A stretch of 64,000 nucleotides of DNA from Carboxylicivirga sp. (GCA_025210475.1 JAOARW010000121.1:1-64000); one strand, 5' to 3'. Positions 1-7,819 are shown, counted from the stretch's first letter. Numbers and translations: made by a program. Notes: generated from the letters alone by a model not told the origin.

Positions 1-250
1 AAGTGAGTCGTAAAACTCACTAAAACAACTAAAAAGTGAATGAAAAATGAACAACTTATACAATTATAGTTAAATAGAAAGGTGGAAATGGTCATAAAAA
101 CAAAAAGCTCTTCTTTCAACTATTTTTGCAAAGGTCTCGATATACTATGTCAATTGTGCCAACGTTGAGTGTACGATTTCGTATGGGATTGCGATCTTCA
201 AACCTATCAAGTTATCATCCAAAACTAATGGCGGAGATATTGCTCGAAAA
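1..250. other. Gene-free left edge with one small hairpin
   Basis: No convincing gene is seen here. Positions 3-22 form a perfect inverted repeat (AGTGAGT / ACTCACT, six-base loop), which could be a terminator stem cut by the window edge. A TATTTTTG at 120-127 resembles a Bacteroidota -7 element but has no TTTG at the expected upstream distance. The remaining sequence has no recognisable feature. Confidence 0.4.
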
Positions 251-285
251 CCTTATGAATTATACACATTGGGGGCGGTCGTTAT
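251..285 (-). repeat. Half-site of the attC-like intergenic element
   Basis: On the plus strand this stretch reads TTATGA, then CATTG, a GC-rich part and CGTTAT. It lines up with the right half of the better element at 7740-7819 (TTATGAGCC, CATTG, GTGGC, CGTTAT). The CGTTA box (280-284) lies one base from the stop codon of the membrane-protein gene that ends at 286. A pairing left arm is not obvious, so this may be a degenerate or truncated copy. Confidence 0.35.
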
Positions 286-1461
286 TTATTCAATTATCAA
301 ATAATATGGAATCTCATACAACCCTTCGTTGAAATAGACTGTAGTCGAATCCCCAATTTCTTTTGTGTTATAAATATCTTTTGATACTGAAACATCCTCA
401 ATTTCAGTTTGAGGTCCCCATGAATCAAGTTTTAGATAATAAGTTGTTGTTTTTCCAGAACTAATATGTTTATCAATTACTTTAGCTTTATAAGTTGCTG
501 GATATGAATTATCAAAAATCGCGTTCGTTGTAATTAGAAATCCGAATGCAAACATACTACCAAACATCAACATTCCTAATATAGCCAAGTAACTCACTGC
601 TTTCTTGAAGTTGTACTCAAGTTCAGATTTAAAGAATATTAGAAAAGTCAAAAAAGCAAAAAGCAAAAAAGCTGGCTTCCAAAAGTTCTCATAACTAAAA
701 ACATTAAAATCCAATAAAGCCCTTATCATTAAAGCTGCTGAGGGCATAAACAAAGTTCCAAATAAATTTGGGTGGGCACTATTAGGTTTGTCATCAAGTT
801 TTATTAAGCCTTTAGAACTTTTTAGAAGAATCAAACCTAGGATAGGTAGAACTGAACAAGCTATAATCTGCACTTTGTAAAAGTGTGGAAAAATCATGGT
901 TGCTAGTGCTACAACAAGTGAAATAGTATTTAAGAATTTTGTCTTTTTTCTTGTACTTTCCAGTTTGAACTCACGCTCTTCAATATTTCTTCCATATTCT
1001 TCATTTTCCAAGATATCGGCAGTATCTTCTTCAATTTCCTCAATGTCAATATTCTTGAAATGTGATTCTGCCCATGTTGCTAATTGCCCATAATTACCAA
1101 CATAAGTACTGACTTTTATTTTTTTTAATTCAGGCGAGTTTGGAATGAAATACAAATAATTCTGGTCACTTTTAATCCCTTTGATTTCTTTAAATTCGAG
1201 ATATTTTGTCTTAAAAACACTTATTGAAATCATTCGTTTTTTTTCAATAATTAGTTTGCTTTTTATCGTGTCAATTACACCGACAACCATAAAAATTATC
1301 ATTCCAAAAGATATGGGAGTCAGGATTAAAGCAAGCGGTAAATTAATTTCCTCCTCAGTAAATGGCATTACAAATAAAAACCCAAATAAGCCTATTAATC
1401 CTGGTGCAAAAATCCAGATAAAAATTGCCCAACCTTTCGCTATTTTATATTCTTTTTTCAT
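286..1461 (-). CDS. Multi-pass membrane protein of unknown function
   Basis: I do not recognise this 391-residue protein. Two hydrophobic segments near the N-terminus (about residues 12-32 and 42-62) precede a charged soluble stretch rich in Glu (about 65-165). Roughly four to five more hydrophobic segments follow (about 175-320), and then a soluble C-terminal tail of about 70 residues with TTTYYLKLDSWG. The tail is reminiscent of the beta-rich part of DUF3592-type proteins, but the match is weak. The gene lies in the AT-rich minus-strand block. Its stop codon is one base from a CGTTA box and its start is just downstream of another attC-like element, so it looks like a single-gene cassette. 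Confidence 0.7.
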   Translation of the reverse strand: MKKEYKIAKGWAIFIWIFAPGLIGLFGFLFVMPFTEEEINLPLALILTPISFGMIIFMVVGVIDTIKSKLIIEKKRMISISVFKTKYLEFKEIKGIKSDQNYLYFIPNSPELKKIKVSTYVGNYGQLATWAESHFKNIDIEEIEEDTADILENEEYGRNIEEREFKLESTRKKTKFLNTISLVVALATMIFPHFYKVQIIACSVLPILGLILLKSSKGLIKLDDKPNSAHPNLFGTLFMPSAALMIRALLDFNVFSYENFWKPAFLLFAFLTFLIFFKSELEYNFKKAVSYLAILGMLMFGSMFAFGFLITTNAIFDNSYPATYKAKVIDKHISSGKTTTYYLKLDSWGPQTEIEDVSVSKDIYNTKEIGDSTTVYFNEGLYEIPYYLIIE

Positions 1462-1467
1462 GTATGT

Positions 1468-1509
1468 AGCTTATATGTAGAATGTTATTTGTAAGCCATT
1501 GTCAGTGGC
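1468..1509 (-). repeat. Compact attC-like intergenic element
   Basis: The plus strand shows AGCTTA and TAAGCC as short pairing arms around a loop of about 20 bases, followed by AGCCATTGTCAGTGGC. That tail closely resembles AGCCATTGTTGTGGC in the element at 7740-7819. It fills the gap between two minus-strand genes. The terminal TAACGG and CGTTA boxes are not seen, so this copy is shortened or decayed. Confidence 0.35.
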
Positions 1510-1542
1510 ATGTGGTTTATTTTCATTTCGTTTTTTCAAGTT

Positions 1543-1965
1543 CTATTTCGTATAAATCAGAAGTCGATTTATTACTTTTTTGACTTTTAAAGTAGTCCAA
1601 ATATCTATAATGAGAAAAATGCCAATAATTGACATATATCCATAATCAATTCCATATTTGAATCCTGCAATCATTAAATACAAAGTCAGAATAGTCAAAT
1701 GGAAGTATATTCCTATATTTCTTATACTTTCATTTCTAATATTCATCTCTTTTTTCAATACTAATACAGGCAGGTAAAGAATAGCTGAAATAATTGAATA
1801 AAACAGACAAAAGAGGACACTAGAAATTGCTTCTTTATTGTCTGAAAATACAGTGTAAATAATAGCTATCAATAATGGAATAAACCCTGATTTCACTGCA
1901 TATATATAAATCTCGGTTACTTTCTTTCTTATTAATGTTTTATCTTTATGAGAAGTGCTAGTCAT
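1543..1965 (-). CDS. Small four-helix membrane protein, unknown function
   Basis: A 140-residue protein with about four hydrophobic segments (roughly residues 24-42, 46-70, 85-104 and 105-125) and short basic loops, ending in a Lys-rich tail. I do not recognise the family. It sits alone between two attC-like elements: its start codon is about 40 bases from the TAACGG box of the upstream element and its stop is close to the compact element at 1468-1509. That layout and its AT-rich composition fit a single-gene cassette. Confidence 0.65.
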   Translation of the reverse strand: MTSTSHKDKTLIRKKVTEIYIYAVKSGFIPLLIAIIYTVFSDNKEAISSVLFCLFYSIISAILYLPVLVLKKEMNIRNESIRNIGIYFHLTILTLYLMIAGFKYGIDYGYMSIIGIFLIIDIWTTLKVKKVINRLLIYTK

Positions 1966-2002
1966 TAGTGTTTTGTCTTACTCTCGCGTTTGCTCCATGT
2001 GT

Positions 2003-2127
2003 TAACGGTGAGAATATGGGGCGTTTGGCACTTCAAAGCTCCCAACTATCAAACCGCTATATATTTTATTAAATGTACTCATGTTCAAATTTACCACAAT
2101 CAGCCAAATGACCTATATTTATTGTTA
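2003..2127 (-). repeat. attC-like imperfect palindrome
   Basis: On the plus strand the element opens with TAACGG (2003-2008) and closes with GTTA (2124-2127). Inside it, GCGTTTGGC (2021-2029) pairs with GCCAAATG (2103-2110), and ATAT/GG positions farther out also match. It separates two minus-strand genes, with the upstream gene's stop only about 12 bases away. The design matches the elements at 6020-6159 and 7740-7819, although the arms here differ in sequence, as is normal for attC sites. Confidence 0.45.
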
Positions 2128-2138
2128 GCTGCTGGCAT

Positions 2139-2483
2139 TTATTGGTTTCCTTTCCTCCATCTATCTAATCTAGCGAAAATTCTATTTCCTAGTCCTTGTC
2201 CCTCTTCTCCAACAAAATCATCCCATGCACATGTCGGAGCAAACCAAGCCCACAATTCACTTAAATCTGTTTGATTACCAAATTCAATATCATCAATTTT
2301 ATCAATCAAGGCTGCATGAAATTCCTCTGCAGCTAAAAACGCTCCCGAGTAACCACCAGAATATTCAGACAATAATTTTTCAGCCTCATGTAAGTCCTTA
2401 ATCAAATCGAAGAACTCCTATTTCTCCCAATATTCTCGCTTTGAAAGTTTATCAGGTCTATTGCTAAAAAATCTCTTAAACAT
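2139..2483 (-). pseudogene. Small hypothetical gene interrupted by an in-frame TAG
   Basis: Reading from the ATG at 2483 gives MFKRFFSNRPDKLSKREYWE, then K, a TAG stop, then EFFDLIKDL and a further 83 residues in the same frame. Without the TAG this would be a 114-residue protein. The part after the stop holds the conserved-looking motif WAWFAPTCAWDDFVGEEGQ, which suggests a real domain rather than chance. It starts 16 bases after the stop of the SUKH-like gene, so the two are probably co-transcribed within one cassette. The TAG could be a nonsense mutation or a sequencing error. A restart at the TTG at 2405 is possible. I do not recognise the family; small partners of immunity genes are one possibility. 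Confidence 0.6.
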
Positions 2484-2499
2484 AACGATATTGCTTACA

Positions 2500-3183
2500 T
2501 TATTTAATAAACTTAATCCACTGGTCTGCTAATTCTTCAACGTAATCATTGAAAGTATCTACATTTTTAAATTTATGAAATGTATATTCAGGTTGATTTT
2601 CAATAAAGTCAACATTATCAAAGCAGTGGTCATGCGAAAACAGGAAAACCTTTTTAGATTCAGGTTCATACAATGTAAGTGCACCATTTGCCTCATAAAC
2701 AAAAGCAAGGTAATTCGATGAGTCAATTTTCTCACAATTATCATCCTCACACATCATGCTATAATAATCATCCCAATCTCCAATTCCTTGCATACATTCT
2801 GAACCAATAAATAGAAAGTTTTGATTATTAGTAAATGAATCTTCAGGTTCATTAAATGACTCTTTAATCCCTCCAATGTTTCTTAAAAGCAATTCATGCT
2901 CTTCAATTATCTCACAATTACTAAAATCAGCTACCTCTATTTTGTTTAACCATCCACAGGTCTGATTATCAATATAGTCCCAAGCAAATAGAATATAAGG
3001 TTCTGAATCAATGTCAATGTAAGTGACTCTTGCTTTTTGAATCAACCCGTTTAGTTTTGGAAAGGTTTGTTTAAACTCTTCACTAATTCTTAATTCTGAG
3101 TCTTTGAATACTATATTACTGTTTGGTTTTAAGAACCAAGACACATCATCTTTAAATGCCTCAAAATCTCTGTTTGTATCCAT
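2500..3183 (-). CDS. SUKH (SMI1/KNR4)-like protein, possible toxin immunity protein
   Basis: The 227-residue protein has the layout of SMI1/KNR4 (SUKH) proteins: LLLRNIGGI, then FLFIGSECMQGIGDW, a hydrophobic ALTLYEP strand, and a helical C-terminus. SUKH proteins are often immunity proteins against polymorphic toxins; here that role is inferred, and no toxin gene is adjacent. I chose the ATG at 3183 because GGGAAAA lies just upstream of it, whereas the ATG at 3207 has no such sequence. The gene precedes the broken small gene at 2139-2483 by 16 bases. Its 5' side abuts GCTAAC of the dispersed repeat at 3240. Confidence 0.55.
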   Translation of the reverse strand: MDTNRDFEAFKDDVSWFLKPNSNIVFKDSELRISEEFKQTFPKLNGLIQKARVTYIDIDSEPYILFAWDYIDNQTCGWLNKIEVADFSNCEIIEEHELLLRNIGGIKESFNEPEDSFTNNQNFLFIGSECMQGIGDWDDYYSMMCEDDNCEKIDSSNYLAFVYEANGALTLYEPESKKVFLFSHDHCFDNVDFIENQPEYTFHKFKNVDTFNDYVEELADQWIKFIK

Positions 3184-3239
3184 CTTATTTTTTTCCCAAA
3201 GTTTCATATTTGTACTCGCTCTTTGTTTTGCTTGCAGCT

Positions 3240-3370
3240 AACTACTCGATATTAAAACTAGGTGTTTATATCCACCTTTTGTATATTCCATGCATTAATA
3301 GCAGACTTTTACTATTATGCCATCAGCCTAAATTAATTGCTAAATTATTACTTTTAGTTAAGTAAACAAT
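3240..3370. repeat. Dispersed non-coding repeat, copy 1
   Basis: From AACTACTCGATAT to TTAGTTAAGTAAACAAT this stretch closely matches 9044-9201. The best-conserved core contains GCAG-CTTTTACTATTATGCC and then ATCAGCCT. Both copies lie just upstream of the start of a minus-strand gene. No open frame runs through it, so it is non-coding. It could be a relic of a mobile element or part of an enlarged cassette-boundary element. Confidence 0.6.
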
Positions 3371-3511
3371 AAAATAATTTGATGTTCTTATGTATCGGCA
3401 ATTGAATACCCAACAGGTAAATCATCGTTCTTCCGACCAGTAAAATACTTATACTTTAGAAGTGCGTTGACGGCCGCGAAAGCTGTTATGAGAAAATCAA
3501 ATTGCCTGTAG

Positions 3512-3810
3512 TTAATTCCTTAACCATATAATGGAGCAGAGTATAGCCTTATCGCGCGTTAGTTTCTGCTCTTTGCCGCCATACATATGATCATTGGCTT
3601 TACCTGATGAACCGGCCATCTCACGCGCGATGGTATCGGCCTGAGTAAGCTTGTCCAAATCAAATCGCAAGGTTTTAAGGGGTTCCGGGTTTTCTTGTCC
3701 CAGCCTCCATAGGCGCGTCAGGTCTTTAACCCGGATTATCGTAATTGATTTTCTAATGCATATTGCGGGTTTAATGTAGCTGCCTTGTTGGTCGATACTT
3801 ATAAAGTTAA
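3512..3810 (-). pseudogene. Unrecognised protein fragment next to the iteron array
   Basis: An open frame continues through this stretch and encodes residues such as DLTRLWRLGQENPEPLKTL and KANDHMYGGKEQKLTRDKA. The composition is more GC-rich than the surrounding AT-rich cassettes, which suggests a different origin. No believable start codon is found: the frame runs back into the 22-bp direct repeats, where reading is not conserved. I read it as a 3' fragment of a longer gene whose 5' part is missing. I do not recognise the family. Its closeness to iteron-like repeats would fit a remnant of a plasmid or integrated element. Confidence 0.35.
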
Positions 3811-3813
3811 AAT

Positions 3814-3945
3814 CCGATAGTGATGTATTGCTCAACCGATAGTTATATTTTCTCAAACCGATAGTTATCCGTTTGCCAACCAATAGTTATGTTTTTGTCA
3901 ACCGATAGTTATCGGTTTTGAAAAGGGTAGTTATAGCAAATGGAT
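3814..3945. repeat. Six direct repeats with exact 22-bp period (iteron-like)
   Basis: Units begin at 3814, 3836, 3858, 3880, 3902 and 3924. Each opens with CCGATAGTTAT or a variant (CCGATAGTGAT, CCAATAGTTAT, AGGGTAGTTAT), followed by 11 less conserved bases that mostly end in CAA. The spacing is exactly 22 bp throughout, about two helical turns, and the outer units are more diverged. Because 22 is not a multiple of three, coding constraint cannot explain the conservation. This is the pattern of iterons bound by replication-initiator or partition proteins. No initiator gene is seen in the window. Confidence 0.6.
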
Positions 3946-4016
3946 CTGAAAATGACTGATTAATTTTTTTACTAAAAAGAAAGGAGAATGCTGGTAAGAA
4001 ATTGCAGATTGGTTTC

Positions 4017-4895
4017 TTAATTTGCCAATAATATTGGAATAATTAACTGTGCTGTTACGGGTTTTCCTGCCTCCAATCCACATTCCCAGCTACCAATATT
4101 TCTTAGTATATTATTTAATTGATTCTCTATCAATGTCATTTGTATCGAATGCTTATAGTAATTACCATAGCTGCCATCAAAATAGAATTCCCCATTTGCA
4201 TCAATAATTACTCTTGCATTTATTAAGTAAGAATCGCCGTTACTCATAAAACCTTTTGGGAGTATAAGACGCTCGTTAACAATTGTATTGATCGTTCTAA
4301 AATCAAGTGAGCATTGAGGAAGAAGATCACAGTAAGTTGAATATTCAATTCCATTTCTACTTTCTTTTGATCTTTTCGATGGTCTTTGCAATGGATATTC
4401 GATAGGATTTAATACAAGGTTTTTGATTAAATCATAATCGTATGATTTCGTTTCTTCTTTATTATAGTGCCATCCAAATATCTGACCTTGTACCATTTTG
4501 CCTTTAACTGGGACATAGAATTCGCCACAAATGGATATTTCGTAATTACTGGTTCCTAAATGATCAAGCTTGTCCAACGCTAAAATCCATTCTGTATTTG
4601 GTTGAAAGTGGTCAATATAGGGTCTACATTCAGCTCCGTCATCTCCCCAAACTATTATAGTATCCTTACTCTCAATTCCTCGCAGTTTTTCTATGATTAA
4701 GAATTTAATAGAATGAGGATTATCCGGTAAGTCATATGTGCCAATTGAATCATATTCAATGACCTTGCCATATACAACAATGTCGGTGGCCTGATTTGAA
4801 TAAACAAAACCTCCGAAATAGCCACAGTCGCAAGCTTTAGTTTTTATATTTATTATGCCGACTAAAATTACTAATGCAATAAGTATTCGATTCAT
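4017..4895 (-). CDS. Secreted Cys-containing protein, possibly TIMP/NTR-like
   Basis: A 292-residue protein with a signal peptide (about residues 1-20) that ends just before CDCGYFGG. A mature N-terminus beginning Cys-x-Cys, followed by a beta-rich region with ATDIVVYGKVIEYDS and a WILALDK strand, recalls bacterial proteins related to the netrin/TIMP fold. I see the pattern but cannot confirm the family. The second half (about 170-292) is less defined and has a Gly/Tyr-rich stretch and a final Cys in SWECGLEAG. It stands alone with 121 bases to the iteron array. Its role is unknown. Confidence 0.65.
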   Translation of the reverse strand: MNRILIALVILVGIINIKTKACDCGYFGGFVYSNQATDIVVYGKVIEYDSIGTYDLPDNPHSIKFLIIEKLRGIESKDTIIVWGDDGAECRPYIDHFQPNTEWILALDKLDHLGTSNYEISICGEFYVPVKGKMVQGQIFGWHYNKEETKSYDYDLIKNLVLNPIEYPLQRPSKRSKESRNGIEYSTYCDLLPQCSLDFRTINTIVNERLILPKGFMSNGDSYLINARVIIDANGEFYFDGSYGNYYKHSIQMTLIENQLNNILRNIGSWECGLEAGKPVTAQLIIPILLAN

Positions 4896-5070
4896 TCTAT
4901 TATTTGAGTTTGAATTACATTAAGTGGACGTGACCATCGAGGCGGAATGTAAACGCCAAATCATTATTATCCCACAATTGGAGTGCTTGGTTTGAGTTAT
5001 TCTTCACAGGAATATACCTTATTTTTTCATTAATGCTAAAGGTTTGTTACCTGACCTTGTCGCCAGCACT

Positions 5071-5970
5071 TTATTTTTGCAAATTATAGTCATCAATCAC
5101 CCCATTAATTGTAAAGGGATTAGGATCAACACAATGCCTTCTCTTAAAGGCGTCTGCATTAACGTCATTATTGTACATATGAATGGTTGAATAATAAAAG
5201 TACTCTTTCTTTTTATTATCAAATGCTCGTTTTACATTAAAGTTTGTAATCGATTGAAGAGCAAATTGAGCAACACTTATTACTGGTATCTCTTTGCCGG
5301 TAATCCTGAATAAATACTTAAATATCGAAAGTATTGAAGATAATAATGTCAAATAAATAGGAATTAGAAGAACGAGGGGAACCAGACTTAACATCAAACC
5401 AGTTAAGTTAAAAAACAGATAAGATAAAACCAAAAGGATAATCCCGGTTATTGGAAGTGACAGTACAAGTGCCTTAAGAAACCAATTGGAGCAATCCCGA
5501 AATACTTGCATCCTTTTTCGACCATTAAGTTTTATACAGAAGAGATTATTGTTAATTGCTTCAGAGTAGTTATCAAACTCATCTCCGGCCTCCTTTCCGC
5601 AGTTTTTTATCGTTTGCTTAAAGTTTGGGAACTTCTTTGCAAATTTATCTTCAAAGTTTTCAATGTATTTGATGATACTTTCAGCATTATACTCTCCTCT
5701 TAGATGGTAAATTTCTAAATGATCGGGCATTGGATGCAGACGAAGATAAACTATAAAAATGAACGGTAAAGCAATAAAAACATACATTGTATTCAACAGA
5801 ATAGCCCAATAGATGTCAGAGTGCATTGCAAGTACACCTGGGCTTACTTTCCTCACTGAGTCAAGTGAATCTTCAGGCGAAGCAGCAAAAACACCGAGTG
5901 AGCAGAATACGAATGTTAACAGGATGATTAGCCTCGTTGATAAAAGATTGGGTTTGTGTAGATTAGTCAT
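5071..5970 (-). CDS. Membrane protein with signal peptide, unknown function
   Basis: The 299-residue protein starts with a likely signal peptide (about residues 10-30). One hydrophobic helix follows (about 52-74), then a soluble loop of about 85 residues, and then two to three closely spaced hydrophobic helices (about 167-218). The C-terminal 80 residues are soluble and end near DPNPFTINGV. I do not recognise the family. It is a single gene bounded by the attC-like element at 6020-6159 on its 5' side and by a GTTAC-containing gap on its 3' side. Confidence 0.65.
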   Translation of the reverse strand: MTNLHKPNLLSTRLIILLTFVFCSLGVFAASPEDSLDSVRKVSPGVLAMHSDIYWAILLNTMYVFIALPFIFIVYLRLHPMPDHLEIYHLRGEYNAESIIKYIENFEDKFAKKFPNFKQTIKNCGKEAGDEFDNYSEAINNNLFCIKLNGRKRMQVFRDCSNWFLKALVLSLPITGIILLVLSYLFFNLTGLMLSLVPLVLLIPIYLTLLSSILSIFKYLFRITGKEIPVISVAQFALQSITNFNVKRAFDNKKKEYFYYSTIHMYNNDVNADAFKRRHCVDPNPFTINGVIDDYNLQK

Positions 5971-6019
5971 ATAAGTAAATTAACTAGGTAATTGGCTTTT
6001 TTTTATGAGCCTGTTATTG

Positions 6020-6159
6020 TAATGGTTCGGCCATATGAAGTGGTAATGGTAATTATGGTATAATCGCTTTCTTGTTTTTACTATGGCTTGCGTGGGAACT
6101 GAACTTCTAAAAACCGCCAAAGCTAGGGCAATTTCATGATGGCTTGTTGTAGCAAGTTA
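6020..6159 (-). repeat. attC-like imperfect palindrome
   Basis: The plus strand opens with TAATGG (6020-6025) and ends with GTTA (6156-6159). GGCCATATGAAG (6029-6040) pairs with TTTCATGATGGC in the right half, leaving one unpaired base in the right arm, the extrahelical base expected of attC sites. The right half continues GGCTTGTTGTAGC, a variant of the tail at 7799-7813. The terminal GTTA overlaps the stop codon of the next gene (6157-6159). The left arm shares CGGC and TATGAAG with the element at 7740. Confidence 0.5.
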
Positions 6160-6654
6160 ATTCTTCGTTAGTTCGTAATATCTATTTAATATCAATATGT
6201 ATTTACCTGTTTCAACATCACGAACCATATATTCGTACAATTCTTTAATTTCATTTTTGTTTCTAATCCAAAGTGTATCTATATTTATTAACGTTTGATT
6301 TTCATACTCTTCTTCAATCCAATATTTCTCATTTTTTAATAATTTTTTTACAATAGTACTATTAGGGAATTGTTCTTTATAAATTTGATATCTATAATTG
6401 TACGACTTCTCCTCTGTCAATTTGGTCTCTAATATTATACACTCTTTCACATTTTCAAACTCCTTAAATGGAATTCTTATTTCCATAGAATCTTTGTCAA
6501 AGCAAAATGCTATCTGCCTTACTCTATTAATCGTATCATATTGTAATTTCATGAATATTGGCAGATCAATAACCAAACTATCTTCCTGAGAAAGAAGTGT
6601 AGTGGAAATGCATATCATAGATATAATCGAAATCAGAACTTTTTTAACTTTCAT
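6157..6654 (-). CDS. Small secreted protein, unknown function
   Basis: A 165-residue protein with a signal peptide (about residues 1-22, cleavage near LLSQ). The mature part is charged and rich in Lys, Glu and Tyr, with no Cys pair or known motif that I can see. Its stop codon overlaps the GTTA box of the attC-like element, so the reading frame fills the space from the gap at 6655 exactly to that element. I do not recognise the family. Confidence 0.6.
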   Translation of the reverse strand: MKVKKVLISIISMICISTTLLSQEDSLVIDLPIFMKLQYDTINRVRQIAFCFDKDSMEIRIPFKEFENVKECIILETKLTEEKSYNYRYQIYKEQFPNSTIVKKLLKNEKYWIEEEYENQTLINIDTLWIRNKNEIKELYEYMVRDVETGKYILILNRYYELTKN

Positions 6655-6899
6655 TTTTTGACTTATTATTAGTCTCTCAACTATTGTTATAATACCTCTA
6701 GATTCATTAATCTTTTAAATCGCATTGTAATTTCAAATGCCAGTTTCAATGTTATATGGGAAAATTGGTTGCCAAACGTCGTGAGCGATTTTAAACTTAC
6801 AAACAATATAAATTGAGCGGAGCTAAAGCGCTTTATTCGTTCTTAGCTTTTCATTGCAAAAGCCAAATCAAGGATCTGGCGTTGCTCGTCGATGCCACG

Positions 6900-6949
6900 A
6901 ACCACCCCAAATGGGTCTGCTCACTTATGATTTATTAGCCATTGTTGGC
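6900..6949 (-). repeat. Partial attC-like element overlapping a gene end
   Basis: The plus strand reads CTTATGATTTATTAGCCATTG then TTGGC, matching TTATGAGCCATTGTTGTGGC of the element at 7740-7819. The last codons and stop of the DUF3592-like gene (from 6935) lie inside it. No good left arm is found in 6655-6900. That stretch (the rest of the gap between the two genes) is otherwise without a gene and contains a TAAAGCGCTTTA-like palindrome near 6833. Confidence 0.35.
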
Positions 6950-7711
6950 AACAGTACTTTTTGATAATATTAAGTCACTCACCTTTTGGGGTAAATCAAT
7001 AAGCAAAAACGCGTCATTATGATTTGCGTGATTCACTATGACTGGGTATGTTCTGTATTTTATAAACTTATGAGAACTAGTATTATATTTAGTGATTTCT
7101 TTTATTTGACCATTAACTGAATATTCAAATGTCAGTCTATATAATGATTGGTAATTATTTATTCTTACAAAAGGAATTTTCATTTTGTCAACTAGTTTTG
7201 AATTTACGATGTCAAAGCCTGTTGCGAGATACTTAATTAGTTTAATTCGCTTTAAAATCGCAATTACTATAATTAGAAGCCCAAATAAAAAAACGCTACC
7301 TAAAAAGTATAATGTCTCAATCGAAAATGAACCATTAGTAGTATTAATTATCCTTGATATTTCGGGTTCATTAGTAACGTATTCTATTGATGCTTCATCT
7401 CCAATTTCTAGATTTATAGGTTTGCTAAATGAATAACCATTCAAAGTCACGTTAGCGATAATATACTCAAATGCGTATTTATAAATTTTATTTTCATTAA
7501 CAGTTGTATTTGTCTCAGTTATGCCAATAATTGTTCCTTTGACTATAGATGTTTTACTCTCTACATATTTATATGCACTATAGTCCGTATTTGGAATAAA
7601 TCCAGAAAGAATAATACTCGAAACTGCAATAATAAAAAGTCCTATATAAGCGAATTTATTTGAAAGTAGCAGTCTAAGCTTAACTAATAATGGAATGTTT
7701 GTATAGTTCAT
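6935..7711 (-). CDS. DUF3592-like membrane protein
   Basis: The 258-residue protein has one hydrophobic helix near residues 17-37 and a second at about 138-155. Between them lies a beta-rich segment, VKGTIIGITETNTTVNE, then EYIIANVTLNGYSF, then IGDEASIEYVTNEPEISRI. This is the usual DUF3592 pattern of a Val-x-Gly-x-Ile strand ending in an Asn-Glu-Pro-x-x-Ser-Arg-Ile motif. A second similar beta region follows the second helix. DUF3592 proteins have no well-established role. The gene starts 30 bases from the GCTAACGG box of the element at 7740. Its last residues (VANNG) are encoded by repeat sequence. Confidence 0.6.
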   Translation of the reverse strand: MNYTNIPLLVKLRLLLSNKFAYIGLFIIAVSSIILSGFIPNTDYSAYKYVESKTSIVKGTIIGITETNTTVNENKIYKYAFEYIIANVTLNGYSFSKPINLEIGDEASIEYVTNEPEISRIINTTNGSFSIETLYFLGSVFLFGLLIIVIAILKRIKLIKYLATGFDIVNSKLVDKMKIPFVRINNYQSLYRLTFEYSVNGQIKEITKYNTSSHKFIKYRTYPVIVNHANHNDAFLLIDLPQKVSDLILSKSTVANNG

Positions 7712-7739
7712 TATGTAACGGTTGTGTTTGTATTGTTGC

Positions 7740-7819
7740 TAACGGACGCGGCTATGAAGCGTAGCTTGTGTTGCGCCTGCGGCAAGCGATGCTTTATGAG
7801 CCATTGTTGTGGCTCGTTA
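7740..7819 (-). repeat. Best attC-like site: 80-bp imperfect palindrome
   Basis: The plus strand opens with TAACGG (7740-7745) and ends with CGTTA (7815-7819). The arms ggctatgaagcgtagcttg (7750-7768) and caagcgatgctttatgagcc (7783-7802) pair almost along their whole length, with one extra base in the second arm. A 14-base loop (7769-7782) lies between them. The right end carries AGCCATTGTTGTGGC (7799-7813), which can also fold on itself. The CGTTA box overlaps the TAA stop of the Imm26-like gene. Length, bulge, end boxes and position fit an attC-type recombination site, but a transcriptional terminator or another palindromic repeat family cannot be excluded. Confidence 0.55.

Noticed and set aside
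1990..2274. Plus-strand reading frame between accessory genes
   Set aside because: It covers the palindrome at 2003-2127 and antisense of the small gene, with no start signal or motif.
3811..3883. Open reading frame running through the 22-bp direct repeats
   Set aside because: Each repeat shifts the frame by one base, so the encoded residues are not conserved; the repeat is a DNA-level feature and this part is not coding.
3814..3945. CRISPR array
   Set aside because: The conserved part is only 11 bases and the variable parts are 11 bases; CRISPR repeats and spacers are far longer and no cas genes are present.
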